DNA from: Betaproteobacteria bacterium
GTDB taxonomy: Bacteria > Pseudomonadota > Gammaproteobacteria > Burkholderiales > SG8-41
Length of the DNA stretch: 40,847 nucleotides
Reading direction: 5' to 3'
NCBI GenBank assembly: GCA_947476215.1
Contig: CANJQI010000028.1
Span: 1-40,847, forward strand
In this document: positions 10,001-17,395 of the stretch, in pieces
Layout: the number at the start of each line of letters is the position of its first letter
Position numbering within the stretch: position 1 is the stretch's first letter
Program-made: the position numbers and the translations under genes
Notes under the pieces: model-generated
Databases searched by the model: none
Told to the model about the DNA's origin: nothing
What the model saw: the letters and a program-made list of their open reading frames with translations, nothing else

Positions 10001-10918
10001 ATGGTGATAGCCGTTGCCTATGATGATGCGAAAGTAAACAAGAAACGCCACGAACAGAGCGGTTACAGCCAGACGCCCATGGTAGGGTCGCGGGACAATC
10101 CCAATCTGCCGCTGGCAAGTCTGAACGAGCAGGATCCGGGACGCGTCTCCTCCACGCACTTTCACATCGTCGATCAGTTCCAGGTGATACTGAACGGCGG
10201 AGGTACGGTCGGGCGGCATAAACTGGCGCAATACGGCGTGCATTTCACACGCGCTTACACGCCCTACGGTCCGCTCGTTGCCGACCCCAAGGAAGGCATG
10301 AAGTTTTTTGTCATGCGCGCACACCCGGACACCGGTTCCCAGCGACTTCCCAAGGAAATGGAACAGCTAAGTAAGGCGCCGAACCGCGACCCGTGGCAGG
10401 CCACGGTCAACGTTGCGTTTCCGCCACTGACCGCAGAATCCGCGCTACAGCAGGTAGCCGGCATCAGCGACGAGCGCGGACTTGCAGTCCATGCACTCAA
10501 AATGAAGCCGAACGCACACGCGCAGGCCCCGGATCCCGCGCAAGGGGACGGCCAGTACGTGGTCGTGGTCAAGGGCAGTGCGCTGCACGACGGCAAGGAA
10601 CACAAGGCACCGGCACTGTTGTGGGTGTGGCCCAAGGACGGCCCGCTGCAGGTACAGTCAGGCACCGAAGGGCTGGAGGCGATCGTCCTCAATTATCCGC
10701 AGCCACGGACCGCTCCGACTGCAGCAGCGCCCAGCGTGGAAGCGCGCGCCGGATTCAAGAAATGGCAATGCCTGCTGTGCGCGTTTGCCTACGACGAAGC
10801 GCTGGGCATGCCGGATGAAGGCGTGGCACCCGGAACACGCTGGCAGGACGTACCGGAGACTTGGAGTTGCCCTGACTGCAGCGCATCCAAAGCGGACTTC
10901 CAGATGGTGGAAGTATAA
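10001..10918 (+). CDS. cupin-like protein with C-terminal rubredoxin domain
   Basis: 305 residues from ATG 10001, preceded by GAGGA at 9989-9993; an in-frame GTG at 9953 would add 16 residues. The last ~55 residues are a rubredoxin: [20 protein letters not shown], then [20 protein letters not shown], giving the two CxxC knuckles that bind one iron. The N-terminal ~240 residues are not a known electron-transfer domain; [39 protein letters not shown] and a second barrel-like stretch ([16 protein letters not shown]) look like a double cupin barrel. A redox role, perhaps passing electrons to or sensing oxygen at the cupin site, is inference. It follows the ABC exporter by 171 bp and may have its own promoter. 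Confidence 0.75.
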   Translation: MVIAVAYDDAKVNKKRHEQSGYSQTPMVGSRDNPNLPLASLNEQDPGRVSSTHFHIVDQFQVILNGGGTVGRHKLAQYGVHFTRAYTPYGPLVADPKEGMKFFVMRAHPDTGSQRLPKEMEQLSKAPNRDPWQATVNVAFPPLTAESALQQVAGISDERGLAVHALKMKPNAHAQAPDPAQGDGQYVVVVKGSALHDGKEHKAPALLWVWPKDGPLQVQSGTEGLEAIVLNYPQPRTAPTAAAPSVEARAGFKKWQCLLCAFAYDEALGMPDEGVAPGTRWQDVPETWSCPDCSASKADFQMVEV

Positions 10919-11224
10919 ATTTGGGGGGAACGTGTTTGCGTAGCCGGGATCACCCGTCCGCCGCACAAACAACGAGAATTCGTGATAAATGTCCAACTTT
11001 CGTCACATGATTGTAGTGCTCTTACGCGACATTTCATGGAATTCTCGGGAAATGGCAGCTTTCATAAGAAGATGTGCTAATTAGGGCGATAAAGTAGAAC
11101 TTGCCGCCAATGTGAACTTTGGTACGAAAATTGCGTTTTAACTGACTGGTCAGACATCGGTCGCGACCCCAACTCGACCGGTGCCTGCGAAAGCTGGCGG
11201 ATAGGCACGAGGAGAGCATGCAGA
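10919..11224. other. intergenic region with an inverted repeat
   Basis: 306 bp without a gene. CGAGAATTC (10973-10981) is repeated inverted as GAATTCTCG (11039-11047), 57 bp apart, with no obvious function. The stretch is AT-richer than its surroundings and probably holds the promoter of the small gene at 11225. No other element recognised. Confidence 0.4.
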
Positions 11225-11452
11225 ATGTTGCAGGTTGATTTGAATGGCACGGACAAAGAGATCGAACGGGTGATCGTCAAACATTGTTCAAAATACGGAC
11301 CCGTCGCCTCAATCAAGATCCATCGCTCACCGTCCGCTTTCGCGTTGGTCGAAATGTCCAAACGCGAACAGACGTTCGAGCTTATCGCGGAGTTCGGAGG
11401 ATCCACATTTGGCGCGTGTGCACTGATACATCTGAAGCAAGTAGCCAAGTAA
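11225..11452 (+). CDS. small RRM-like protein
   Basis: 75 residues. The start ATG 11225 follows GAGGAG (11209-11214) by 10 nt; an earlier ATG (11218) opens only a 6-codon frame. The order strand-helix-strand-strand-helix-strand fits an RNA-recognition motif: LQVDLNG (beta1), KEIERVIVKHCSKYGPVASI (helix, turn and beta2, RNP2-like spacing), SAFALVEMS (beta3, where RNP1 normally provides aromatic residues), then a helix and CALIHLKQ. Only one Phe remains in the RNP1-like strand, so RNA binding is not assured. It stands alone, with 135 bp to the next gene. Real by codon use and ribosome site; function is inference. Confidence 0.6.
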   Translation: MLQVDLNGTDKEIERVIVKHCSKYGPVASIKIHRSPSAFALVEMSKREQTFELIAEFGGSTFGACALIHLKQVAK

Positions 11453-11587
11453 AGTCCGTTCCCGAACGGAACGGCGCCCTTCCGGTTGCCTCCGGTTCCC
11501 AGGCAATTGACACGATAAACAGCAAGATGCCGAACCAGCACCCAGCAACTCTGTCGATGCGTACCCACCAAGCAACCTTGCAGATCG

Positions 11588-11926
11588 ATGTCTATCTCAG
11601 TCCTTGAATTGGTCTGCTTCGTCACCGCCGCAGCCGCGGTCTGGCTCTGGATGGACAGCCTGCGGGTGCGCGAGTTGGCAATCCAGGCCGCGCGCGCGGC
11701 GTGCGTTGCCGAGGGGATGATGTTACTCGACGACACCATTGCAATATCCAGCCTCAAACCCGTGCGCAACAGCGATGGACGCGTGGTTCTGCAGCGCGCG
11801 TATGATTTCGACTACACCGACAACGGCAACAATCGCATCAAGGGCGGCATCGTCATGCTGGGACACGTTGTGATAATGCTCAATGTGGGACATGGTCAGT
11901 CACCGCACCTCAGGGTCATTCATTGA
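11588..11926 (+). CDS. DUF3301 membrane-anchored protein
   Basis: 112 residues. One N-terminal membrane segment (LELVCFVTAAAAVWLWMDSL) is followed by RVRELAIQAARAACVAEGM, LLDDTIAISSLKPVR and VLQRAYDFDYTDNG, the signature blocks of DUF3301, a short inner-membrane protein family of beta- and gammaproteobacteria with no assigned function. The cytoplasmic portion keeps the conserved cysteine in AACVAEG. No strong ribosome site is visible before ATG 11588. The tRNA-Glu gene lies 154 bp downstream with its own promoter. Confidence 0.8.
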   Translation: MSISVLELVCFVTAAAAVWLWMDSLRVRELAIQAARAACVAEGMMLLDDTIAISSLKPVRNSDGRVVLQRAYDFDYTDNGNNRIKGGIVMLGHVVIMLNVGHGQSPHLRVIH

Positions 11927-12010
11927 ATCGCGCGCGACCCGGACGACCCTTTCCCCTAGCACAACTTGGGATTTAAGCCGAATATTCCGGAGCCGCGAAT
12001 AAATTTCGCA

Positions 12011-12039
12011 TGGATCAAATCGCCGCAGTCGTCTATAAT
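12011..12039 (+). promoter_or_regulatory. sigma70 promoter for tRNA-Glu
   Basis: A perfect -10 TATAAT lies at 12034-12039 with a weak -35 TGGATC at 12011-12016, 17 bp apart. Transcription would begin near 12046, ~35 nt before the tRNA. Confidence 0.6.
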
Positions 12040-12080
12040 CTGCGCCTGTAATTTCCGCGCGCAAGCGCATACGCCTCGCA

Positions 12081-12156
12081 GTCCCCATCGTCTAGAGGCC
12101 TAGGACATCGCCCTTTCACGGCGGTAACCGGGGTTCGAATCCCCGTGGGGACGCCA
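12081..12156 (+). tRNA. tRNA-Glu (anticodon UUC)
   Basis: A complete 76-nt cloverleaf. Acceptor strands GTCCCCA and TGGGGAC pair perfectly, the anticodon stem (12108-12112/12120-12124) holds loop CTTTCAC with anticodon TTC at 12115-12117, the T arm is CCGGG/GTTCGAA/CCCCG-like, and the CCA tail is encoded (12154-12156). It is a single-copy gene here, not part of an rRNA operon. The 3' side abuts a recombinase remnant, a common location for integrated elements. Confidence 0.95.
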
Positions 12157-12160
12157 CCTT

Positions 12161-12196
12161 GACGCTAGCTGGCGCTATTAAAGCGCCTAGCTTCGT
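12161..12196 (+). terminator. hairpin downstream of tRNA-Glu
   Basis: GGCGCT (12171-12176) pairs with AGCGCC (12182-12187) around ATTAA, inside an imperfect outer palindrome GACG...CGTC. It lies 4 nt after the tRNA CCA. It may terminate the tRNA transcript (no U-run) or be part of a recombination site, given the recombinase remnant beside it. Confidence 0.4.
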
Positions 12197-12211
12197 CTCG
12201 CCTTTGATGCT

Positions 12212-12769
12212 CTAAGACTTGCGACCATCCTTGATTACAGGGATGCAGCGAATATTCCCGTTTAATAATTCGCGAAGGGCCTTTCGGGCCATCGGAACGT
12301 CGCTATGCAGTAGGTCTTTGAATTGGCCCATTCGCGCATGCGCCCCTCGCCTCAGTTCGCCCCAGTTTCGCATTGTGAAATCCTGTGGCGAGATCAGGTT
12401 CCGGCGTTTAGTTTTCAGCGTTTTGAGTTCGAACTCGCGACGCTGAATTTCAGCCATGATCATGGTCGAGTTCTGCCCTTGGGCGATTGCTGAAACGAGG
12501 TTCTCCAATTGTCGGTGCAGGCGTTGATAGTCAGCTTCCAATCTATCCTTCAGGTCGGGCTGCTGCTCCTGACTCTCGCGCACGAGTTGAAGTGCTTTTT
12601 CTACTACGTATTCGACGGCTGCAGGCATAAGTACACTGCGCTCAATCGCCGTAAGCACGGCACCCTCCAGTACGTCGATCCGCACCCGGTGATTGTTACT
12701 GCATGCCGTGAGCCCCCGATTATTGTTGTAGCTGCACATGTAGTGACCTACATAGCGAAGTAACGGCTT
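12212..12769 (-). pseudogene. large serine recombinase, C-terminal remnant
   Basis: About 185 residues in frame, ending at TAG 12212-12214. It contains the zinc-ribbon part (GHYMCSYNNNRGLTACSNN), then LEGAVLTAIERSVL, a long coiled coil (LKDRLEADYQRLHRQLENLV and QRREFELKTLKTKRRNL) and the end LLNGNIRCIPVI. This is the order found at the C-terminus of large serine integrases and transposases. The catalytic resolvase domain with its serine and the recombinase domain are absent: the frame closes at TGA 12770-12772 and the DNA beyond is a different gene relic. It could not recombine DNA. It is read towards the tRNA-Glu gene, suggesting a decayed integrated element. Confidence 0.75.
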
Positions 12770-12784
12770 TCAAGCGCCTCCGTG

Positions 12785-12809
12785 AGCTCGTAGAGAAACT
12801 CTATGAGCT
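12785..12809. repeat. near-perfect palindrome at the junction of two gene relics
   Basis: Arms AGCTCGTAGAG (12785-12795) and CTCTATGAGCT (12799-12809) are inverted copies with one difference, separated by AAA. It lies between the broken 5' end of the recombinase (left, 12769) and the broken 5' end of the Bug relic (right, about 12806). A recombinase crossover site or deletion scar is plausible. Confidence 0.6.
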
Positions 12810-13123
12810 TGGTTGCGGCCGTAACGACTTCGCAGCCCAGTGCACTGGCGCCCGGATTGCCATCCGTGGCTGAAAGCTTGCCTGGCTATGAATCCGTGCA
12901 AATGTACGGGCTGTTTGCTCCGGCCGGAACACCTGAAAGCATCATTAAACGACTCAACCAGGAAAGCGTGCGCTTCCTGAGCACGGTGAAGACCAGGGAG
13001 CAGTTCCTGGCCGCCGGAGTCGAGACAAGCGGGAGTACCACGCAGGTATTCGCATCCGCAGTAAAATCCGAGGTAACTCGCATGGGCAAGGTCATAAGCG
13101 ACGCAGGTATTCGCCTCGAGTAA
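12806..13123 (+). pseudogene. Bug/TctC-type substrate-binding protein, 5'-truncated
   Basis: 105 codons of the C-terminal lobe of a Bug receptor: LVAAVTTSQPSALAPGLPSV (the family's ALAVTT...LPDVPTVAE block), LPGYESVQMYGLFAPAGTP, the helix IIKRLNQESVRFL, then EQFLAAGVETSG and the ending TRMGKVISDAGIRLE, stop TAA 13121-13123. The frame is closed upstream by TAG 12791-12793, so the signal peptide and N-lobe (~220 codons) are gone. Intact relatives capture carboxylates for TctAB permeases. It sits directly before the polycarboxylate-type catabolic cluster, where a Bug gene usually provides the cognate receptor, so the cluster may have lost its dedicated receptor. Confidence 0.75.
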
Positions 13124-13156
13124 GCGCGCCAAAATTCGTTTTTTTGAGGAGAAATC

Positions 13157-14431
13157 ATGGGCCAGACCATGGTGGAGAAACTGTTTTCGAAGAAGAACAA
13201 ACTCGGGAAATCTGTAATGGCCGGGGATATCGTCGAAGCGCGTATCGACGGCATGATGCACAACTACAGTTTTCACACGGTGATCGAGCAGGCGATCAAG
13301 GCCGGTTTCACCGACGGGCTGCCCAAGGTATTCGACAAGGACAAGGTTTTCATCCTCAACGATCATCACCAGCCCGCGCTGTCGCAGGCGCTGGCGGACC
13401 GCAGCGTGATGATGCGCCGCGAGTGCGAGCGTCTCGGCATCACGACTTATGTCGAGGAGCCCGGCATTGCGCACCAGTGGATGATCGACTATGGCTATGT
13501 GCGCCCGGGCGAACTGGTACTGGGCAATGATTCGCACACCACCGGCTACGGCTGCCTGAATGCGGCGAGTACCTGCATCAGCAAAGCCGACGCTTTTTAT
13601 GCACTGGTATTCGGCGAGATGTGGTTCGAAGTGCCGCGCTCGATAAAAGTCACTCTGGATGGGCATTACCCGAACTATCCGATTTCCAAGGATATTTTGC
13701 TGACGCTGGCGGGCAAATACGGCGACGACTTCGGCGCCGGCATGTCGATCGAGTACACCGGGCCGCTGATCCCGCAGATGCCGATAGACAGCCGCATGTG
13801 CATAGCCACGCAGGGCGTGGACGTTGCCGCCACGTTCTCGATGTTTCCGTGCGATGGAAAAACGCGCGCGTGGCTGGAATCGCGCACCGACGTGCCCTAC
13901 GAGCCGCTGACGGCGGACGCGGACGCGACGTACGAGAAGGAGATATATCTCAATGTCGACGAGATGCCGTTCGTCGTCGCCAAACCGCATACGCTGGGCA
14001 ATGTATGCCCGGTCGACGAGGTCAGGGGCGTGAAAATCCAGCAGGCGCAGATAGGTTCGTGCGCCAACGGGCGCTATGAGGACATCGAGATTGCGGCGCG
14101 TATGCTCAAGGGCCGCAAAGTCGCAAAGGGTGTGCGCTTTATCGTGTCGCCCGCATCGCAACCCGTATATCTCCAATGCATGGAAACAGGTGTGGCCCAG
14201 GCTATCGTCGCAGCCGGCGGACAGTTCATTACGCCCGGCTGCGGTATCTGCCAGCCGAAAGTTGGATACATGTCGGCCGGCGAGACATGCATTACGGCGA
14301 CCACGCGCAACTATCGCGGACGCAAAGGCAGCCTGGACGCCAATTTGTATCTGGGTGGGCCGCTGACCGTGGTGGCAGCGGCAGTTGCTGGCGAAATCGT
14401 AAACCCCAGGGAGGTGTTTCGTGAGCTTTGA
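13157..14431 (+). CDS. aconitase/IPM-isomerase-type hydro-lyase, large subunit
   Basis: 424 residues from ATG 13157 (GAGGAG a few nt upstream). It has the architecture of LeuC/homoaconitase large subunits: DHHQPALSQAL, GNDSHTTGYGCLNA and the [4Fe-4S] cysteines Cys302 (IGSCANGRYED), Cys362 and Cys365 (TPGCGICQP). These enzymes move a hydroxyl by dehydration and rehydration of a di- or tricarboxylic acid. It overlaps the small subunit gene by 11 nt. The neighbours are oxidative and catabolic, with no leuB or leuA, so leucine synthesis is unlikely. Candidates from related enzymes are aconitate, methylated aconitate or dimethylmalate; the sequence does not decide. Confidence 0.85.
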   Translation: MGQTMVEKLFSKKNKLGKSVMAGDIVEARIDGMMHNYSFHTVIEQAIKAGFTDGLPKVFDKDKVFILNDHHQPALSQALADRSVMMRRECERLGITTYVEEPGIAHQWMIDYGYVRPGELVLGNDSHTTGYGCLNAASTCISKADAFYALVFGEMWFEVPRSIKVTLDGHYPNYPISKDILLTLAGKYGDDFGAGMSIEYTGPLIPQMPIDSRMCIATQGVDVAATFSMFPCDGKTRAWLESRTDVPYEPLTADADATYEKEIYLNVDEMPFVVAKPHTLGNVCPVDEVRGVKIQQAQIGSCANGRYEDIEIAARMLKGRKVAKGVRFIVSPASQPVYLQCMETGVAQAIVAAGGQFITPGCGICQPKVGYMSAGETCITATTRNYRGRKGSLDANLYLGGPLTVVAAAVAGEIVNPREVFREL

Positions 14432-14942
14432 TCTCAACCAGCCGGTAAGCGGCAAAGTCTGGAAGTTCGGCGACTCCATCGATACCGACTGCATCAACCC
14501 CTATTACCGTTATCCGGATCCCGCGGAACTGCGCAAACACACCATGGAATCCGCGCGGCCCGAGTTTGCATCGCAGGTCAGGCCCGGGGATATCGTCGTC
14601 GCCGGCCGGAATTTCGGCTGCGGGTCCTCGCGCCACGGCAAGGTGCTGTTTGAGGTCGGTATCGTCGCAGTGCTCGCCGAGTCGTTCTCGACGCTGTTCC
14701 TGCGCAACGGCATTTCGGGCGGTGACATGGTATTGGCGGTGCCGGGAATTACCGGCATTGTTGAAGATGGCCAGACGCTGGAAATTGATTACAGCAAAGG
14801 CATGGTCAGGAACCCGTCCAGCGGCAAAACCCTGCCCGTGCGCAGATATCCGCCTATGATAGAGAACCTGATCAAAGCCGGCGGCATGTGGCCGTTTGCA
14901 ATCGCGCGACTCAAGGCGGAAAGCCAGGCGGGGAAGAGCTAA
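14421..14942 (+). CDS. aconitase/IPM-isomerase-type hydro-lyase, small subunit
   Basis: 173 residues from GTG 14421, within the end of the large-subunit gene and with GGGAGG just upstream. The fold is that of LeuD/swivel domains: GKVWKFGDSIDTDCINPYY, RPGDIVVAGRNFGCGSSRHG (66-73 is the substrate-loop region), then ISGGDMVLAVPG. In LeuD and aconitases the loop reads GSSRE or GSSRD; here Ser70-Arg71 is followed by His72-Gly73, which suggests a different side-chain partner for the substrate. It completes the heterodimer with the preceding subunit; the overlap implies translational coupling. Confidence 0.85.
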   Translation: MSFDLNQPVSGKVWKFGDSIDTDCINPYYRYPDPAELRKHTMESARPEFASQVRPGDIVVAGRNFGCGSSRHGKVLFEVGIVAVLAESFSTLFLRNGISGGDMVLAVPGITGIVEDGQTLEIDYSKGMVRNPSSGKTLPVRRYPPMIENLIKAGGMWPFAIARLKAESQAGKS

Positions 14943-14948
14943 CACACT

Positions 14949-16415
14949 ATGTCGGACCCTGAAGCACGATACGAAGTATTGGTGATAGGCGCAGGCAATG
15001 CCGGTCTCGCTGCCGCGATTGCCGCCGCCGAAAGCGGCGCCAAGGTCGCATTGCTCGAAAAAGCCACCAAGGACCTGCGCGGCGGCAATACGTACTTCAC
15101 CGGCGGCGATCTGCGCTTTGGCTGGAGCTCGCTCGACGATGATGTGCTGCCGTTGATAGGCAGCATTTCGGAAAACGAAATCAAACAGATGCGTGAAATG
15201 GTCACGCCGTACACGCAGGAAAAGTTTTACGAAGACATCATGCGTGTCACCGAAGGCTATTCGAATCCCGAACTGCTGCAGCAACTGGTCAGCGAATCGC
15301 TGCCCACGATCAAGTGGCTGCGTTCCCTCGGGCACGTCTGGTACCCCAGCTACGACGAACCCGGCGCGAGCGTCGTGGTGACCATGAACGGTGGCGGTGC
15401 GCGCCTGTCGGATCTTGGTTTCGACGTTGCCGCAAAAATGGGCGTGGACATACGCTATCAGAACATCGTGACCGAATTGCTGAAAGACAAACGCGGCGGC
15501 ATCAATGGCGCCTACGTTCTGACACCCGAGGGTTATACAAAAATTTACGCCAAGGCCGTGGTGCTCGCCTGCGGCGGATTCGAGGCGAACGCGGCCATGC
15601 GCACCGCCTACCTCGGGGAAGGCTGGGACCGCGTCAAGGTGCGCGGTGTACCGTTCAATACCGGCGACGGCCTGCGTGCGGCGTGGGACATCGGCGCGCA
15701 ATCCTACGGCAACTTGAGCGGTTGCCACGCCACGCCGCAGGACATAGACCGGCCAGCATTCAGTGTGCGTATCGGACCGGCGCTCGAGTACCGGCGCCAT
15801 GGTTATCCGTGGGGCGTCATGGTCAATGTGAATGGGCAGCGATTTGTCGACGAGGGTTCCGATATGCGCGCCTATACCTACGCGAAAACCGGCAAGGCCA
15901 TCATGCTGCAGCCGCAGGGCGTTGCCTATCAGATATTCGACAAAAAGACCGCGCATCTTCCCAAGGGCTACTCGAATGCGACCGGCGCGCAGGCCAATAC
16001 GCTACAGGAACTGGCTGCCAAGCTGGGCCTGGAGCCCGCACCTTTCGTCAAAACCATAGAGGACTTCAACCGCGCCGTGCAGCCGGGAACCTTTGACCAC
16101 CGCGATCGCGATGGCAAGTGCACGCGCGGGCTCGCCATCAACAAGTCGAACTGGGCCTCGCCCATCGATACGCCGCCGTATCACGGCTATGGCGTGTGCT
16201 GCGGCATTACGTTTACGTTCGGCGGACTGCGCATCAACACCAGCACTCAGGTGTTGAGCAACTGGGAAGCACCCATCCCGGGCCTGTTTGCGTGTGGCGA
16301 AATCGCGGGTGGATTCTTCTATATGAATTACGCCGGCGGATCGGGTCTCATGCAGGGCGCCACCTATGGCCGCCTCGCCGGACGCAACGCCGCGAAGCTT
16401 GCCAAGGCGGCGTAG
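14949..16415 (+). CDS. FAD-dependent fumarate-reductase/tricarballylate-dehydrogenase family flavoprotein
   Basis: 488 residues from ATG 14949, 6 nt after the small subunit, with GGGAAGAG at 14931. An N-terminal dinucleotide fold (VLVIGAGNAGLAAAIAAAES, Gly14/16/19) is followed by RGGNTYFTGGDLRF and a capping domain; the C-terminal FAD block reads GLFACGEIAGGFFYMNYAGG. Classical fumarate reductases have GGxHGANRLGGN there; the missing His and the FFYMNYAGGSG form are nearer the tricarballylate-dehydrogenase (TcuA) type. TcuA oxidises tricarballylate to cis-aconitate. No signal peptide or heme motif is present, so it is cytoplasmic. The TcuB electron acceptor is absent; an ETF pair follows instead. 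A dehydrogenase role is inferred from context. Confidence 0.82.
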   Translation: MSDPEARYEVLVIGAGNAGLAAAIAAAESGAKVALLEKATKDLRGGNTYFTGGDLRFGWSSLDDDVLPLIGSISENEIKQMREMVTPYTQEKFYEDIMRVTEGYSNPELLQQLVSESLPTIKWLRSLGHVWYPSYDEPGASVVVTMNGGGARLSDLGFDVAAKMGVDIRYQNIVTELLKDKRGGINGAYVLTPEGYTKIYAKAVVLACGGFEANAAMRTAYLGEGWDRVKVRGVPFNTGDGLRAAWDIGAQSYGNLSGCHATPQDIDRPAFSVRIGPALEYRRHGYPWGVMVNVNGQRFVDEGSDMRAYTYAKTGKAIMLQPQGVAYQIFDKKTAHLPKGYSNATGAQANTLQELAAKLGLEPAPFVKTIEDFNRAVQPGTFDHRDRDGKCTRGLAINKSNWASPIDTPPYHGYGVCCGITFTFGGLRINTSTQVLSNWEAPIPGLFACGEIAGGFFYMNYAGGSGLMQGATYGRLAGRNAAKLAKAA

Positions 16416-16517
16416 TAAAATACGCGCAGCGCACGCCGGCAACAGCGTAGGACGGCGATTCTGTGAGAGCAGTCCATGAGGGCGGAGTGGCTAGACCGCT
16501 ATACAATAGGCGGGTAG

Positions 16518-16537
16518 GTCAGCAATCCTTTGCCGAC
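16518..16537. repeat. degenerate copy of the TTGCCGAC hairpin repeat
   Basis: GTCAGCAA and TTGCCGAC pair (one mismatch) around TCCT. This resembles the perfect hairpin at 515-542 (GTCGGCAA/TTGCCGAC). It lies in the 191-bp gap before etfB. The same gap contains TATACAAT near 16500, a possible -10 for etfB with no good -35. Confidence 0.45.
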
Positions 16538-16606
16538 AGATCATAACGACCATGCCGAGAGGCTCACGAGCGCGCATCTCGTTATTTGAATTTATACAGG
16601 TAAATC

Positions 16607-17395
16607 ATGAACATAGTAGTTACCATCAAACAAGTCGCGGATCCTAACATTCCGCCCAGTCACATCCAGCTTGATCCGAGCGGCAAGCGCATCGTGTCAC
16701 CCTTCGGCATACCGCCGGTCATGAACGGTTACGACGCCAACGCGCTCGAGGAAGCGTTGCGCCTGAAGGAAAAGCACGGCGGCAAGGTTACGGCGCTGGG
16801 CCTGGGCGACGATAGCAGCCGCGAATCGCTGAAGCGCGCAATCGCCATGGGCGCCGACACCGCGATGCTGATCAACGATCCGGATCTGCTGAACGCCGAC
16901 AGCGCAGGCGTGGGACGTGCGCTGGCGGCAGCGATACGCAAGATAGGCAGTTTCGATCTGATCCTGTGCGGCCGGCAGGCCTCGGACACCGATGGCGGTC
17001 AGGTGCTGCACTGGCTGGCCGAAGCGCTGGATGTAGCCGCGGTTACGCCCGTCGCCAAGATCGAGTCCGACGACGGCAAACAACTGACGGTGCATCGTCT
17101 CGTCGAGGAAGGTTACCAACGGCTGCGCGTGGAACTGCCGGCGCTGCTGGGTGTTTCGAGCGAGATCAATGAGCCGCGCTTTCCGCCCATGCGCGGCACG
17201 ATGGCGGCCGGACGCGCCATGATACCGGGCTGGAAAGCGTCGGATCTGGGCTTGCAGCCTTCGGCAGCCAAGGTCGAATTGCGGAATCTGCAGATACAGC
17301 TGCGCACGTCCAAGGCCGAACTGATAGCGGGGAGTTCTCCGGCAGAGCAAGGCACCGCCCTGGCCGACAAATTACACGAACTGGGGTTTATCTGA
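16607..17395 (+). CDS. etfB: electron transfer flavoprotein beta subunit
   Basis: 262 residues from ATG 16607. MNIVVTIKQVADPN at the start, GYDANALEEALRLKE, ALGLGDDSSRESLKRAIAMG, then LILCGRQASDTDGGQVLHWL (the ETF-beta nucleotide-binding signature) and the arm ending FPPMRGTMAAGRAMIP. ETF-beta with ETF-alpha carries FAD and nucleotide in the cytoplasm and collects electrons from flavin dehydrogenases. The stop overlaps the etfA start (TGATG at 17393). Its place after an FAD dehydrogenase and before a membrane Fe-S oxidoreductase suggests a dedicated ETF rather than the housekeeping fatty-acid ETF. The 191-bp gap upstream leaves room for its own promoter. Confidence 0.92.
   Translation: MNIVVTIKQVADPNIPPSHIQLDPSGKRIVSPFGIPPVMNGYDANALEEALRLKEKHGGKVTALGLGDDSSRESLKRAIAMGADTAMLINDPDLLNADSAGVGRALAAAIRKIGSFDLILCGRQASDTDGGQVLHWLAEALDVAAVTPVAKIESDDGKQLTVHRLVEEGYQRLRVELPALLGVSSEINEPRFPPMRGTMAAGRAMIPGWKASDLGLQPSAAKVELRNLQIQLRTSKAELIAGSSPAEQGTALADKLHELGFI

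Noticed and set aside
11218-11238. A six-codon frame starting at ATG 11218 as a leader peptide
   Set aside because: It overlaps the start of the small RRM-like gene, and the ribosome site is better explained by ATG 11225; no attenuator structure follows.
12081-12156. A direct repeat of the tRNA-Glu 3' end marking an attR site
   Set aside because: I found no second copy of the tRNA 3' sequence in the window, so integration at the tRNA cannot be shown.
12770-14497. A 575-codon open frame on the - strand opposite the hydro-lyase genes
   Set aside because: It is the mirror of strongly coding, GC-rich + strand genes; the translation is rich in His/Arg/Gln and matches no family. The + strand product is a clear aconitase-family pair.
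13157-14942. Leucine biosynthesis genes leuC-leuD
   Set aside because: The subunits belong to the same superfamily, but there is no leuA/leuB, the substrate loop differs, and the neighbours are an FAD dehydrogenase, ETF and MmgE/PrpD.
14292-15956. A 554-codon open frame on the - strand opposite the flavoprotein gene
   Set aside because: Same reason: an antisense shadow of a recognisable FAD dehydrogenase.
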